Assembly: GCA_030998225.1 (NCBI GenBank)
Contig: JAPYXD010000716.1
Coordinates: 3,162,001-3,226,000, forward strand
Reading direction: 5' to 3'
DNA length: 64,000 nt
Source of the DNA: Diplolepis rosae
Taxonomy: Eukaryota > Arthropoda > Insecta > Hymenoptera > Diplolepididae
Of this stretch, positions 24,379 through 35,933 are shown piece after piece. Positions within the stretch are counted from its first letter, which is position 1. The number at the start of each line of letters is the position of its first letter. Both the position numbers and the translations under genes were made by a program. The notes beneath the pieces were generated by a model that worked only from the letters and a program-made list of their open reading frames with translations, did not search any database and was not told the DNA's origin.

Positions 24379-25334
24379 CACTGAGAGAAATCGGCTTTGG
24401 TTCCTGTGCACATAGCACATAAATTTTTTGTACAGTAGTTGCCTTGACCAAAAAAGTTGAGAGAAGCTACTACTTTTATAGTTATCATGACAGTAATTTG
24501 GACTTTTTTGTGTATTCGGTTGTTGTGACCAAAGTTGATGATTAGAATGAGCTTTATACGTACCCCAACGGTTAGTACACGTACATTTTCTTTATGTGTA
24601 CTGCCAAGCTCCTTTGGTTACTACAACCGCAGCGTTCGCTGTTGCGCTAGACAAATCAAGTATAACTTTCATTGAAAGATATGCAGCCTAAGTTGAATCC
24701 TGCCAATTCTCGTTCTCGATTCCTGGACTATATTTCACCGTGCCAAGCATTATCAGGTAAATAATTCTATTATAAATATAGTTTGACAATTCTTTCTAAA
24801 TGATAAACGATTTTGTTCGGGGACAATGCAATGCGTTCCAATTTTGCTGTCTCGTCGTATTTTGTCAAAACTATAGTCAGTCAAAAAAAGTTTATGATGA
24901 TGAAAAAAGTGACAATTTTTTAACTTAATCGACGAAAGTTATCATAAATATCATTATACCGGATTATTTTTCTTAGATCTTTTCGGTGAAACTTTATTTT
25001 TTCTCATCAAATTGAATTTGTATTTTGATAACTAAGAGAACCATACCTATAACCTTAAAAATAATTTTGGCTGGGTATTTACTGTCCGTAGACTTAGTCA
25101 TTTTAACTAAACTCTATGCGCGGCTTTACGATGGACTTTGGTTCCTATAACCGCAGCGCTATGGTATTTCAAGTACCAGAATCGTGGTCTCAGTAACGTT
25201 CCTTGCAGTTGAAGTAAACACTTTTCCAATGTATGACAGCCACTACCATGATTGTCATGAGAACTTTAACATTTTTGTAAAGACGATTTTAACAAAAAAA
25301 CTTTGGTCAGTGAAACCTAAAATTTCTCTCTGTG
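24379..25334 (+). mobile_element. CACTGAGAGAAATC element, copy 1
   Basis: Ends CACTGAGAGAAATC and AATTTCTCTCTGTG are inverted repeats, flanked by TA on both sides. The 956-bp copy is closely similar along its length to 59979-61018. Internally, 24681-24756 reads as an ATG exon (MQPKLNPANSRSRFLDYISP...) ending in AG/GTAAAT in phase 1. That is the same position, size class and phase as the SAM-like exon of the element at 14948. No transposase is seen. Confidence 0.85.
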
Positions 25335-26345
25335 TATATATACTTGTGAATTTTTTAAGTATTATCTATATGTCCTTAATGTCTATAGATGGGGATCCCA
25401 AATTCAACAATTCATTTTTCTCAGTACACTTTTGATATAATATTGCAATAACAACTAATCGCAATTTAATTACTGTAATTATGAATTATATAAAAATAAA
25501 TACCTGAATCAAGTTAAATGAATTATTTGAAGTTTTTTTTTAAACTAATAGTTTAAAACCAAATAGCCAAAGACTTATTTGCAAGATGAAACTTTCTATT
25601 CAAGAGTGAAATAAAAGAAAATTGCAAACTCCTTCAAATTATATATTATAATCAAATAATCGAATAAATGAATGAAAAGATATATTTAAAGAAAGTATTT
25701 TGACTTTTAAATTAATATTATGAAATATTTTATAGTCTTAATGGTCAATATACCATTATATGTATATAGTTTGAGAAGAAGAAAACACAGGAGAGCTTCT
25801 GCAGTATGTTATCGGTAACTATACGGTAACTTTTTTAGTGCGACTTGTAATGTGGCGCACCTTACGTATGAATCTTAATTGAATAAAATTAAAAATAAAT
25901 AGAAGCAATATTATTTCGTCGGAAAATAGAGCATTTAGTATTACTGAATTCCAGTAATCATTAATGAATGATGCCACACATTCTCGAGAAGAATCAGATG
26001 TAAATTTTCTTTGCAACACTTTTTACTAATCTGTCCTTTTTTCACCCTGGCATTTGTTTTTATCCGTGTAAAATTAATAAAAAGTGTTAATTTTGGGATC
26101 TTCTAAAAAGTGCACCTGATGTGTCAAGTTATCCAACTATGTTTGCTAATGTTTCATTCGCAACTCGAAAACGTATATATGTAACTAGGTTTTCAGGATA
26201 AAAAGTAAGTTATTACTTTGAATTGTTTAACTTTTTAACTCACAATGAATGGGCTGTGTTTACACTGTGGGGTATTCTTTGCTTCTTTTCACGGTGTGGA
26301 AAATACATTCAATTAGCTGTTTACCCTTATTTCAGAATGCGTTAT
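25335..26345. other. No recognisable feature
   Basis: AT-rich DNA between two mobile repeats with no supportable exon. Confidence 0.45.
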
Positions 26346-27775
26346 TTTTTTACATTCTCATCATGGATGAGAAGGTATTGGTTTTATGTGAAAAATGACT
26401 TTCGAAATTTTCGTCAAATCTTTACGTTTTGAAACCCCCTGAGTCAGAAAAAATGGTTTTTACGAAAGTGTCTGTCTGTCTGTCTGTCTGTAGGTCGTGT
26501 GCGGCATAACTCTCGATAGAATTATCAGATTGAATTGAGCTTTGGTACACTTTATCGGAGCCGAAAAAGTAAGGACAAGTTCGTTAACCAGCCACATCCA
26601 ATCAAAATTGAGGGGTTGAGCACCACTTTAGTGTTTTTGAAAATAATTTTTTGAAAAAATCAAAAATTTCAATACTGGTTTTAGATAGTGCTCATAAGTC
26701 TCTAAAAATTATCCTGATAACATTTTTTGATTAAATCAAAATTAGAAATATTACAGCATATTCAAATTCGAAAAAAGTCAATATCAAAATTCCATTTTCC
26801 AGTTAAATTATACGAGATACGAAAAAACGTTATGATACAATATTATTGAATAAATAAAGTCCTACAAATTTGAATTGTAACATTTTTTCATAAGATGCAT
26901 ATTTTTCTTTTTAATTAAAAAAAAAACTATTGAAAATCCAAAATTCAATTTTTTAACAATAATATGTAAAATAAGAAAAAAACGTAAGAATACAAAGTTG
27001 TTAGTTTCAAAAAGATCTACAAGTTTTGTCTCACACAATTTCTGATAAAACATATATTTTTCGTTTCAATTCCAAAAAATACGATTAAAATTCAAAAATT
27101 CCATTTTTTAGAGAAAATATGTGAGATTCAAAAAAAACTTTGAGATGAAAATTGTTTGGCTAAATAAGGTCTACACATTCTTATCGATAAATTTCTCGAC
27201 AGGATGTATATTTTATGTTTTGATTTTTAATATTAAATAAATTCGATTTTTTTCACCAAAATATGTGATACGAAATAAGCGTTATTCTGCAAAATTATTT
27301 CCTTAAATATAGTTTACGATTGTTTTTCCTTTTTAAAAGATTTGGAAGAAAATAAATTTATCAATAATCATGTAATTTATTAAAAAGTTACAAAAATGCA
27401 TACAGAAAATCGAGCGCGAAGCGCGAGTGTCATGATGAGAATGTATTCCTTAAGGCCGATAGAGCCTTAAGTAAATTGAATTTCCTGTTTCACTTAATCT
27501 GAAAAAGAAACTTAGTGAATTTGTGAAAATGACTAATTTACATCATCTTTAATATCATTAAGTTGGTTTGAGCTTCAGTATTAAATTATAAGAAATAAAC
27601 TTAAACGTATGCGAAGAGCACTAGACCGAGCGCGAAGCGCGACGTTCAAAAATTCCGGAGCGCGCAGCGCGAAGCGCGACGATCGAATCGCGCGCCCTAG
27701 GCGCGCTAAAACTTGCGAGCTGCGCGCGAAGCGCGCAACGAGGATGTGCCCGCGAAGCGGGCAGATTTTTTTTAT
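26346..27775 (+). repeat. TCTG-tract / GCGCGAAGCGCG repeat, copy 2
   Basis: This copy is collinear with 3277-4620 from the starting hairpin through the TCTG tract (about 26466-26491) to the GC-rich end. It has an additional GC-rich palindromic block at about 27625-27765 (GAGCGCGAAGCGCGAC, GGAGCGCGCAGCGCGAAG, CGCGCCCTAGGCGCG, GCGCGCGAAGCGCGC, CCCGCGAAGCGGGC). The open frames in this block on both strands arise from the palindromes. Confidence 0.82.
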
Positions 27776-29196
27776 ATACGAGTGCGCCAAATTAGCTGCT
27801 GCGCGATTACACATATTAGACGTCACCTCTCCTACATCCAATAGTGAATTGTCTTTGCAAAAAATTTGTCTTTTCATTTATCATCACAATTAATAAATCA
27901 CTTAAAATTGGAGTAAATGAAAGTTATAGAAAATGAGAGTAAATACATGAATGTTATTTTATAACTTTTCAAGTTCCATGGAATTTGAATATCAATGAAA
28001 TGGGTCTTAGATGTGATAATCTATGAATAAGATGAAATGATGCTATATATTTGAAGTAAAGTTATATTAATGATATCCTTTTGCATGTCGTGTACTGATA
28101 AAATAAGGTACAACGAACATCATTTTCATCCTAGGTGAACAGGGCACGACAGATGAGTAAGCGTTTGTCTTGAAGGCGATATATAAGTTAGCCGATAACT
28201 GCCGACAACGCTAGCAATGCACTGGAAGAGGAATATGGGATGCACCTATCGCCTACGCGAGGAACCGGATCTGGTTTCTGTTCTGAACATAGAACTCAGA
28301 ACTAAGAACTCCTCAGAACACAGAACATAGAACATAGAATACCAAATGGCGTGCATATAGACAACTAACAACAATATATCTCCTGCAGAGAAATGGCTAG
28401 CTAATCTTGCAAGGAGCATAATATCTGGATTTCGCGTATAATTTTGTCGTTTATATGGAAACGATAGAGTCCTGTCATTTTCCGGAAATGAACGCAAAAT
28501 CTACGGGAGTTTAACTCATGTCCAAGATATATAAAAATCTTTATATTGACTATCAATACGGAAGATATTTACATATATCGATGCTACATTACAAAATATT
28601 ATACTTTCCATATTAATTAGCAATGATGGCAATCCCAGTCATTCCGTCATTTAGTTTGTAATAAAATTTAAAAAATTTTAATATCATTGAGTTTTGGTTA
28701 ATTTTAATTGATACTTGAAACTCGGTGCTTTTGCTTTACTTATATAAACGAGGTGACATTTCAATCTTTTATAGTTCAAAATTTATGTTATTATGAATCG
28801 AAATTTTGCTTCGACTTTTTTTTATTTCGATTTCACATGTTGTTCAATTTTAATATTGATGAGCTCTATTCATAAAAATAGTGAGCCAATGTAACTGAAA
28901 AATCTTTTTTTTCTTTATTAGGCTTTAAGCTTCTGTGCCAAACAGATGTTCAATGTGAAACTCGAGCCATGCATTAACTTAATTAATAGAAACGCAAACC
29001 GTAAGTGTTTCTGGCTCACTACAATTTTATCTCGTCACGATGTGTCGACTTTAATACGTGAAATTCATAGAGCTTTCTTTTTCATTTTAAGAGTTGAATT
29101 TATTTTTCTTCATTTTTATTAGAATAGCAATTTACATTAAATAAAATATAATCACACTTTAAATACGATATCTGAAATTACCTTGAATTATGTACG
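27776..29196. other. Gene-free stretch with one short minisatellite
   Basis: At about 28275-28340, variants of AGAACATAGAACTC repeat in tandem. The rest is AT-rich with no supported exon. Confidence 0.4.
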
Positions 29197-29515
29197 CACA
29201 GTAAATCCTAGTTGATCAATTGGATCCCAAAATTGGATCAAAATGATCTGCAACACGTTGATACAAATTTCAGGTTTTTTTTTTTTAATTCGAAATTGCG
29301 AATCAAAATGAACAGATTATCGAAATCAATCGCCTGTTACCAAAGTAACATAGTAAACAAAAAATAAATAAATGAACAAGCAACAATTGCCGCTCGACAG
29401 ATGCGAGTGAACTTGTACACATGTTTATTTTTTGACTTTCAAAAGTGGATCATTTTGATCCCAAATTGGTAGTCAGTTTGATCTGCAACAGTTCGATCTG
29501 TTAAGGTTTACTGTG
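29197..29515. mobile_element. MITE with CACAGTAAA ends and GATCAAAATGATC motif
   Basis: Ends CACAGTAAATCCTAG and TTAAGGTTTACTGTG are inverted, with CG flanking on both sides as a possible 2-bp duplication. The interior repeats TTGGATCAAAATGATC and GATCATTTTGATCCC in both orientations. Length is 319 bp. A rearranged copy lies at 2739-3230. Non-coding. Confidence 0.75.
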
Positions 29516-30012
29516 CGTTTGAAAATAAAGAAAATAAAAGCCCAAATGAGCTAGTTCCAGAAAAATGTCATCAATTATATCTGATGATTTTTTCGTATAT
29601 ATACGAGAATAACATATTAAATATTGGTATAATTATATTATAACTATACAATAAAATAATATCAAATACAACGTATGTACAATTAATATCAGCTAAAGGT
29701 AAAAAGGATAAAAGAATAAAACAATTTCTCGTATCATCAGAATTTCATTGTTTTTCCCAAAACTGTATTTGTAGAATTTCAAAATTTTTTAGTATCTGAA
29801 TTCAACACAGTGTATTAATAGAGATAGGCGTATAAAGAAAAAGAGCTCTAAATGAGAAACATTTTTTACAAAATATTATGGACGTATTAAATATAGTATT
29901 TAATATTCCATTAATTAAGTTAATGCACCTCGCAGAATCAAAAAATATGTTGTAAATTTTGCATATGTTGACAAAAGAACGTAATATTTCAATACTTTTG
30001 AGCGCACATTAA

Positions 30013-30048
<36 letters not shown>

Positions 30049-30534
30049 ATGAGAAAACATAAAACTTTTTACAAAACTCATATATACCAAGTGTTTGAAA
30101 TCACTTTTGTTTGTATCCTGGGTGACGGGCTTACTTTGTGCAGTCGCACTCGAGGGATATAAGCGGCGAAAATGTCAGTTTACGTAATTCAAACGCGTGT
30201 TGGTTAACTGGCACACGCGGAAATCAAGCAAATAATTCTTGGACCTGGGAGGCATGCCCGGAGGACTCGATCGTTTTTTATTTTTTTATCCAAACCCCAG
30301 AAAAGGGTACCTCCACTAGTAACGGGACCGCGGTCTCAGAAATTCTTACGTTAAAAGTTGTCAAGACAAAATCAAAGCTTCTGTAACTTGTATATCTTCA
30401 TTTTCACGTAGCCGGTTATCCTCGAGAGCTTTTGAAATTTTGCACGTGCTCAAGTTTTCATGGCATGCAGCCTGATGTAGAAACGTTAGCTTCTTTGCAA
30501 ATAATTAAGTTTTGCCCTCAAGCGATCTTATATG

Positions 30535-30566
<32 letters not shown>

Positions 30567-30658
30567 CGGATGATGCTAGGTTGCAAATTTCATGTCGAAA
30601 AAAATTTTTTAAATAGAGTAAGCAACATGAAACCGTATGACCTCCCACACACCATATG
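29516..30658. other. No supported gene; GC-richer patch and microsatellites
   Basis: A TA tract lies at about 30015-30045 and an ATT tract at 30534-30564. The patch 30130-30370 is less AT-rich than its surroundings and has an 82-codon plus-strand frame, but no domain or clear splice sites. It may be an unrecognised exon or an old insertion. Confidence 0.35.
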
Positions 30659-30854
30659 CACAGAGAAAAATGGATATTCATGATCAATATCTAAATATTC
30701 AGCTGTAATATCTATGATACTTATATTAACCCATACATTAATATTTTAGATATAGTAAAACTGAAAATTCAGATATAACAGTTCAATATTTAGATATTGC
30801 AACTGAATATTTAAGATGCTTGTGCGTCGCAAAGTTGATGAATATCCGTTTTTT
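30659..30854. mobile_element. Short CACAGAG-ended MITE with ATATTC arrays
   Basis: The left end CACAGAGAAAAATGGATATTC is mirrored by GAATATCCGTTTTTTACC on the right, where the last bases are eroded. The interior holds repeated AATATCTAAATATTCA-type words in both orientations. It is about 195 bp and belongs to the same end type as the CACTGAG elements. Confidence 0.55.
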
Positions 30855-32115
30855 ACCAAAATTCTTAGATTATTTAAAATCTTTAAATTTGAGCATATTT
30901 ATTTCATATACTCATTTATAATTATGATTATTGAAATTATTAATAATTAAATTGTATTACTTTAAAATATTGTATATGTATGCAACAAGGATGATAAATT
31001 ATAGTCAGAAGAGAGGCTTTTAAATGTGGGGGATGTATGCAAAAAAAAATGCTATACAATTATTTTCAATTATTATAATTATCATTATAAATAAAAAGAG
31101 TTAAAGTTAATTTTAGAGGGAAGTGGATACAAGACATGAATTTGAATCAAAGAGAAAACATGATTGACAATATGCATCCGAAACCAGTCTACTTTCGCTT
31201 CCGCCTAAAACAAACAGTTAAGAGTACCAAGGCCAGATATAGGTACACATATACATGTATATATATACAAAAATGTATATGTATTAAGTATTATAACTCG
31301 AGAAATTTATACAAAGCAGTTTAGCAGACAGTTACATTTACCTTTCTTTAATGTTTCATAATCTAGACGTTACACAAGCGACACAAGCAGCACACACAGC
31401 TTGAAATAATTATATTTTAACGAAAGACTATATTCAGTTACCTCTACCTAAAAATAATTATCATGGCATATTATGATAAATTATCCAATTGTTCTTCAGA
31501 TGGATGATACCAGTTATAAAAGTGATTTTTCAACGACCTAAGATTGTTTAATTTAACCTATCTGAGAAACTATTATATATTCCATATGGATTGAACTTGC
31601 AATTTTATGCAACATATAGAAGTATTTGAATATTTACTTGAAAAAAAATTTCAAATCATAACTAATTACATAATTAATTAATATTAATCGAAAAAATCAT
31701 TAATTCCTAATGAAAAAAATTTGATTCTGATGAACTTTTGATACAAGTTCAATAAAAATTTATTTTAGCTTTGATACGGTAGTAGAAATTAAAACCTTTT
31801 TCATCAAAATAAAGGTTGTTATTTAAAACTGGAACTTTGCTTCGAGAAGAAGTTTTCCCACACAACTTGAATTAAAGACAATTTATTATTAACTTAATTT
31901 TATAACTTGCAATTCCAAATAAAATAATCGATAAGAATTTTTAAATTTTATTCAGAATAAATTTGAAAAAAACTTCGTCTTTTATTTTCATACTTTAGAA
32001 TTGCCTGTGTATGAATTGTTAAAAAAATATAGGTACTCTTGAAATATGTTTAAATAAATGATAGTCAGAATAAATAAAAAGTAGGATATGATGAATGAGG
32101 TAAAAAAGAACTCAC
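30855..32115. other. Probable first-intron DNA; no exon found
   Basis: This lies just downstream (minus strand) of the signal-peptide exon, so it is probably the start of a long intron. I see no exon with matching phase. Confidence 0.35.
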
Positions 32116-32194
32116 CGGTCGTTGAGATTACCGCTAGAAAGATGATCCAGACACTGCTAAGTATAATCATCTTGTCTTTCCTGGTTTTTATAAT
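32116..32194 (-). CDS. First coding exon of an unidentified secreted or membrane protein (partial)
   Basis: On the minus strand a start codon at 32170-32168 (context ACAAG before ATG) opens the frame MIILSSVWIIFLAVISTT, then one base of the next codon and a consensus donor, GTGAGT (exon end 32116, phase 1). A hydrophobic core with small residues before the junction is a typical signal peptide. The upstream sequence CTTTTCAG at about 32201-32195 could be the acceptor of this exon, implying a non-coding exon further upstream. Downstream exons were not found in the window, so the first intron would be long or run off the left side. Long first introns after a signal-peptide exon are common in neural cell-surface genes of insects, but the family cannot be named from 18 residues. 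Confidence 0.5.
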
Positions 32195-32339
32195 CTGAAA
32201 AGTTAATCTATCAACTTGAAATGAAATATCTCTTGCCTATTGTCACTTGCACTCATAAATGCAATATAAATTGGGGAATTGAAGTCACTACATCGAGCAC
32301 GTGGGCTCTGAGAATTAAGTGAAGATTGTCAGATTGGAG

Positions 32340-32840
32340 GTAGGATGGTGATGGTGGTGGTGGTTGTGGTGGTGTTGAGAAGATAGGAAGGGTGAAAATG
32401 AGGAATGTTGCACTTGAAAGCACTGCTTTCATTTAATATCCCGGAAAGATAGTCGAAGAGTGAAAATAAAGTTTTTGAGAAGGACAGAGACTGTCACAAA
32501 GAGAGCGAGCAGCTTATGGAGCGGCGTTCAAAGTCGCGATAGCGCCATTGACGTCGCGAAACATATGCTACGGTCACGAAGAGAGAAAGGTGACTGGGTA
32601 TGCAAGGCGTGCTCAATACCTCCTGTCTTCTTGGCATAGTCACCTTTCTAGTAAACTTGCAACAAAGAAGGGAGTGTTAACTACATCAGGTAAGCTACCA
32701 TGCCACCACCATATTACCAATCTTACCAATCCTACCACCTCCACCAACTATCATTGCTTTCCTACCAATCACCTCCATTCAACCTGATGCGACTTAACGC
32801 GTACGTCTTACGCGTTACGCGTCGCGATCGCTGCAAATGC
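32340..32840 (-). promoter_or_regulatory. Candidate 5' region: GGT-rich tract and CpG-dense patch
   Basis: Upstream (minus strand) of the signal-peptide exon lie a GGT-rich tract (about 32340-32376) and a markedly CpG-rich patch. The patch includes GTCGCGATAGCGCC at about 32532 and ACGCGTTACGCGTCGCGATC near 32810, followed by ATGCAAAT. This is the only CpG-dense unique sequence in this region, and its position suits a promoter or 5' UTR. Function is inferred from position only. Confidence 0.3.
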
Positions 32841-33454
32841 AAATTAGTATACAGCTGATGCTAAAGTATCATTAGTCATATATTTTAAAGGGACAATTTA
32901 TTTCAGATTGATTTACCCCATGCAAAATGCAAACAATTAATCAAAGTATAACAGAATAAAAAGAAGTAATTACAAAGAAAAGCAATAAAAGTAGAATTTT
33001 TCTATGGGTAGTTTTGTATAGCGAAATTGCGTGAAAAGTGGCGCTACTACAATAACTGATAGGTCTGGTATTTTACTGTTTGATATTTTTGCCACCCTGA
33101 TTACGAATATCTTCTACAGAATTAATCGAATATCGAAGCGATATCTGTTTTATACAAGCGTGAATATTTGTCAAGGTGAAAAGAAAGGTCCAAATCTGAG
33201 GTAATACTATATTTATACACATTCTCAAATTCACACATAATCGCAAGGATACAACTTTTAAATGAAATCTTTGTATGTACGTAGGTACATTTTATTATAA
33301 CTAGAGATCTTTTATTTACATCTGTTGAGATTCAATTTACAAGCTAATACAATTCCCACCACAAAAAGAGTTTTATTCATTTACTTTGTTCATATGAAAT
33401 CAGTGATTATTTATCATTAATTAAGGTTCAGAATTAATTTTTTTTCACAAACTG
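32841..33454. other. No recognisable feature
   Basis: AT-rich DNA with no supported exon, RNA gene or paired ends. Confidence 0.4.
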
Positions 33455-33945
33455 AAAAAATATTTCGGTCGAGAGAACAGTAAAAAAAGTGTGATCCCAA
33501 CTATAAAATACAAGTAAAGTTCATTTTGGCGACAACTAGACCTTTGATAGTTAGCCCTACAGTAAATATTAAAATTTAACCACTATTGAAAATGCAATCC
33601 AATTACATTTTAAAACCAGCAAAACCTCAAAACCAGCAACTCATTGTGTTATCGAATGTTCATGACCATACGTGAAAAATGTATATATCATAATGCAATA
33701 TAAAAATTGTTTTGAATCACAAGTCAATACGTACTTCGAAAAACACTGACGCACGATCCAAGTCCGAAGTTATCTGAAGTGTTTTGTACAGAATCAACGA
33801 CAGTTGTCGTAATTGCGTGACTTTGAATTGGGGCAAATATATTTTATAGTATAGCGTCAACTGCGAGGATTAGTTGGCGCTAAAACAAACTATAAAATAC
33901 AGTTGGAGGTCTGCAGCAACTGCGAACGCAGTTACAGTAACTATA

Positions 33946-35046
33946 CACAGAGAAAAATAGCATCTGGTCATAATGACTAGGAATAATGTAGTTAGAAAAA
34001 AAATGACTGTAACGAGGGAGTCTTGTTGTCGCTACTTGAGCCATGGCTACAGTAACATGATTTGTAGCCATGGTAGCCATATTCTGAATACCTGGTCGTG
34101 GCGACTAGTTAACATCGTGAAAATTGACCTTAACTCTTAAACCTATACTGGGAAAAAAAACATGGTGAAATCAACGGGAAGGAGTCCCGTCGCCAATTTC
34201 ACGTTGGCGTAGCATTGCTCTCCCGGTGAATCGCCGGTGCTATTCAACGTTGCACTGACGGTAGAGCCAACGTTAAATCACCCAAAAATGATCAGCTGTG
34301 GCAATACTCGCGATTGTTCTTTTCAGTTCTTTTCTTTTCCTAATTATAGGTATATTGGTATTTAAAAGCAAAGCACTGCCAATTTCATTATGGATATGAA
34401 ATTGCGTCATCGTGTAATATTTTCAAATCACACGGCGTTCCATTGTTAACATTCCCGGTGAATTGACGGGGCTGACATAGCTGGATTAACGTGAGTTTTC
34501 ATAGCTACATTGACGGTGGCAGCACGTTAACCTAACGTTGTAAACGCGCCGATGCTTCTTCACGTCAATGCAACGGGAATTTCCGGATAACCTGACGGTT
34601 TTTTTTTCCCAGTGTAGCTATGAGAACTTGAAACATTGAGCTTTTATGGCTAGAATAACGCAGTTGCTATAACCAGTGCAGCAAACTTCACACTCGTTGA
34701 ATCCGCTGTGTATTGTTTAGAGTAATGCATATTACTTTTTATAGCAACTGATAGCAACTCTTTTGAGAATTTGATTTGATGTGTCGAGCGGGTCGAAACT
34801 GTGATTTTAAATCCTACTACTTTTAAAGTTTCAACCCGCTCTACAGATGATGACAAACATATTTTCAAAAGAGGTGCTATGAAAAATACAATGTTCCACA
34901 TAGTGACTACATTACTTAATCACGGCGACCACTTTTAGTACCTGCATTGACGGCTCAACCATTGCTTGAATTCAACTACAAAAAGTAATTAAGGATATTT
35001 CCAACTACATATATCACGTCACTATGCCCAGGATTTTTTCTCAGTG
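33946..35046. mobile_element. CACAGAG...CTCAGTG element, middle layer of nest
   Basis: The left end CACAGAGAAAAATAGC and right end GATTTTTTCTCAGTG are inverted, with TA flanking on both sides. Subterminal regions contain GTAGCCATGG-type and GGCGACTAG / TAGTGACTAC words in both orientations. The element is interrupted by a third element at 34146-34614. Confidence 0.7.
34146..34614. mobile_element. ACTGGGAAAAAAAA element, innermost layer of nest
   Basis: The left end TACTGGGAAAAAAAAC and right end GTTTTTTTTTCCCAGTG are inverted (first base mutated from C), and TA flanks both sides. The 469-bp interior is dense in CAACGGGA, CCGGTGAAT, AACGTTG and ACGTTAAC words in both orientations. GC content is higher than in the host element. 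Non-coding. Confidence 0.75.
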
Positions 35047-35340
35047 TAAAATAGTTGAACAAACTGCAAAATACAGTACATTTAACTGTAAGCCAAACAG
35101 CTGTGTAAATATAGTTGCCACAACTATCACCGATTTTGTTCAGTGCATACGTTTTATTTGCTGTTAAAATAAATGAAGAAGAATTCTGTGAATTTTAGGT
35201 CAATATCAATATAATAGCAGAAATGTTCTCAAACATGTCACATTAGTTAGTAGTTAAAATTAAATGTTTTCATTTAAAAAACTATACCAAACTAATAACT
35301 AAACTATACTAATATACGAAAAAACCGATATTGCCATTAA

Positions 35341-35514
35341 ATGCTATTGAATCAAAAGCATTTCTTTCCAAAACCATGTATACTATTAATTCTCAAAAAT
35401 ATACTACAAGACCAATAAATATGTTACTAATTCTATAGCATATTGATTTGAATCCATGATATACATGCGTTTGGAAAGAAATGCTTTTGATTTAATAGCA
35501 TTTTTTTCTCAGTG
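35341..35514. mobile_element. Short inverted-repeat element with CTCAGTG right end
   Basis: ATGCTATTGAATCAAAAGCA at the left is repeated inverted as TGCTTTTGATTTAATAGCAT before TTTTTTTCTCAGTG. The left CACTGAG end is eroded. It is about 175 bp, non-coding, and another member of the CACTG end type. Confidence 0.6.
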
Positions 35515-35933
35515 TAGCCATATTTTAGTGCTCATAACTTTATATGGGTATTGTTCTATACACAATACAAAGTGAATGGCTTTCATAGCTATACCGGTTA
35601 ACCGGTATAGGTGCAGTAGCGATATAGTCATTAGAAACGCGGCATCGCTACTAGAGGAATACAATTTGGTTACGATCACAATGCGACGTATATTGAGATC
35701 TCACCTAAAGTGATAAAAAGGTTACGTGAAAGATACGTAATTATGCAATATACTTGAGAAAATTTCTTTAAAACCATTTTCATTTGTAAAAAGTGAAAAA
35801 AGACTTATATAATCATTTTTGGAATTACTTCGAACAAATTAATAAACTTGAAAGCAAATTCAATGACAGAAGTGGTTCAATTATTAAAAACAATTATGCA
35901 CGTTTTGGGGTTATGCGTAAATCCAGCTAAGTG
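35515..35933. other. Spacer between stacked elements
   Basis: AT-rich, with one palindrome, TATACCGGTTAACCGGTATA (about 35591-35610), and CGCTACT words that recur after 37171. It may be part of yet another interrupted element. No gene is seen. Confidence 0.4.

Larger units (their letters stand above)
33455..35153. mobile_element. Outer CACTG-type element interrupted by nested elements
   Basis: Sequence before 33946 (ACTATAAAATACAAG, AACTATAAAATACAGTTG) and after 35046 (AAACTGCAAAATACAGTAC, ATAGTTGCCACAACTATC) shares the same vocabulary. The right end reads GTTCAGTGC at about 35145-35153. The left end near 33455 (AAACTGAAAAAATATTTCGG) is eroded. The parts appear to be one old element split by 33946-35046. 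Confidence 0.45.

Noticed and set aside
27581..27893. Arginine- and alanine-rich frames on both strands
   Set aside because: They read through the GC-rich palindromes of a repeat; strand-symmetric openness is a repeat artefact.
30138..30386. 82-codon plus-strand frame in a GC-richer patch
   Set aside because: No recognisable domain and the start lacks support; the minus-strand alternative is no better.
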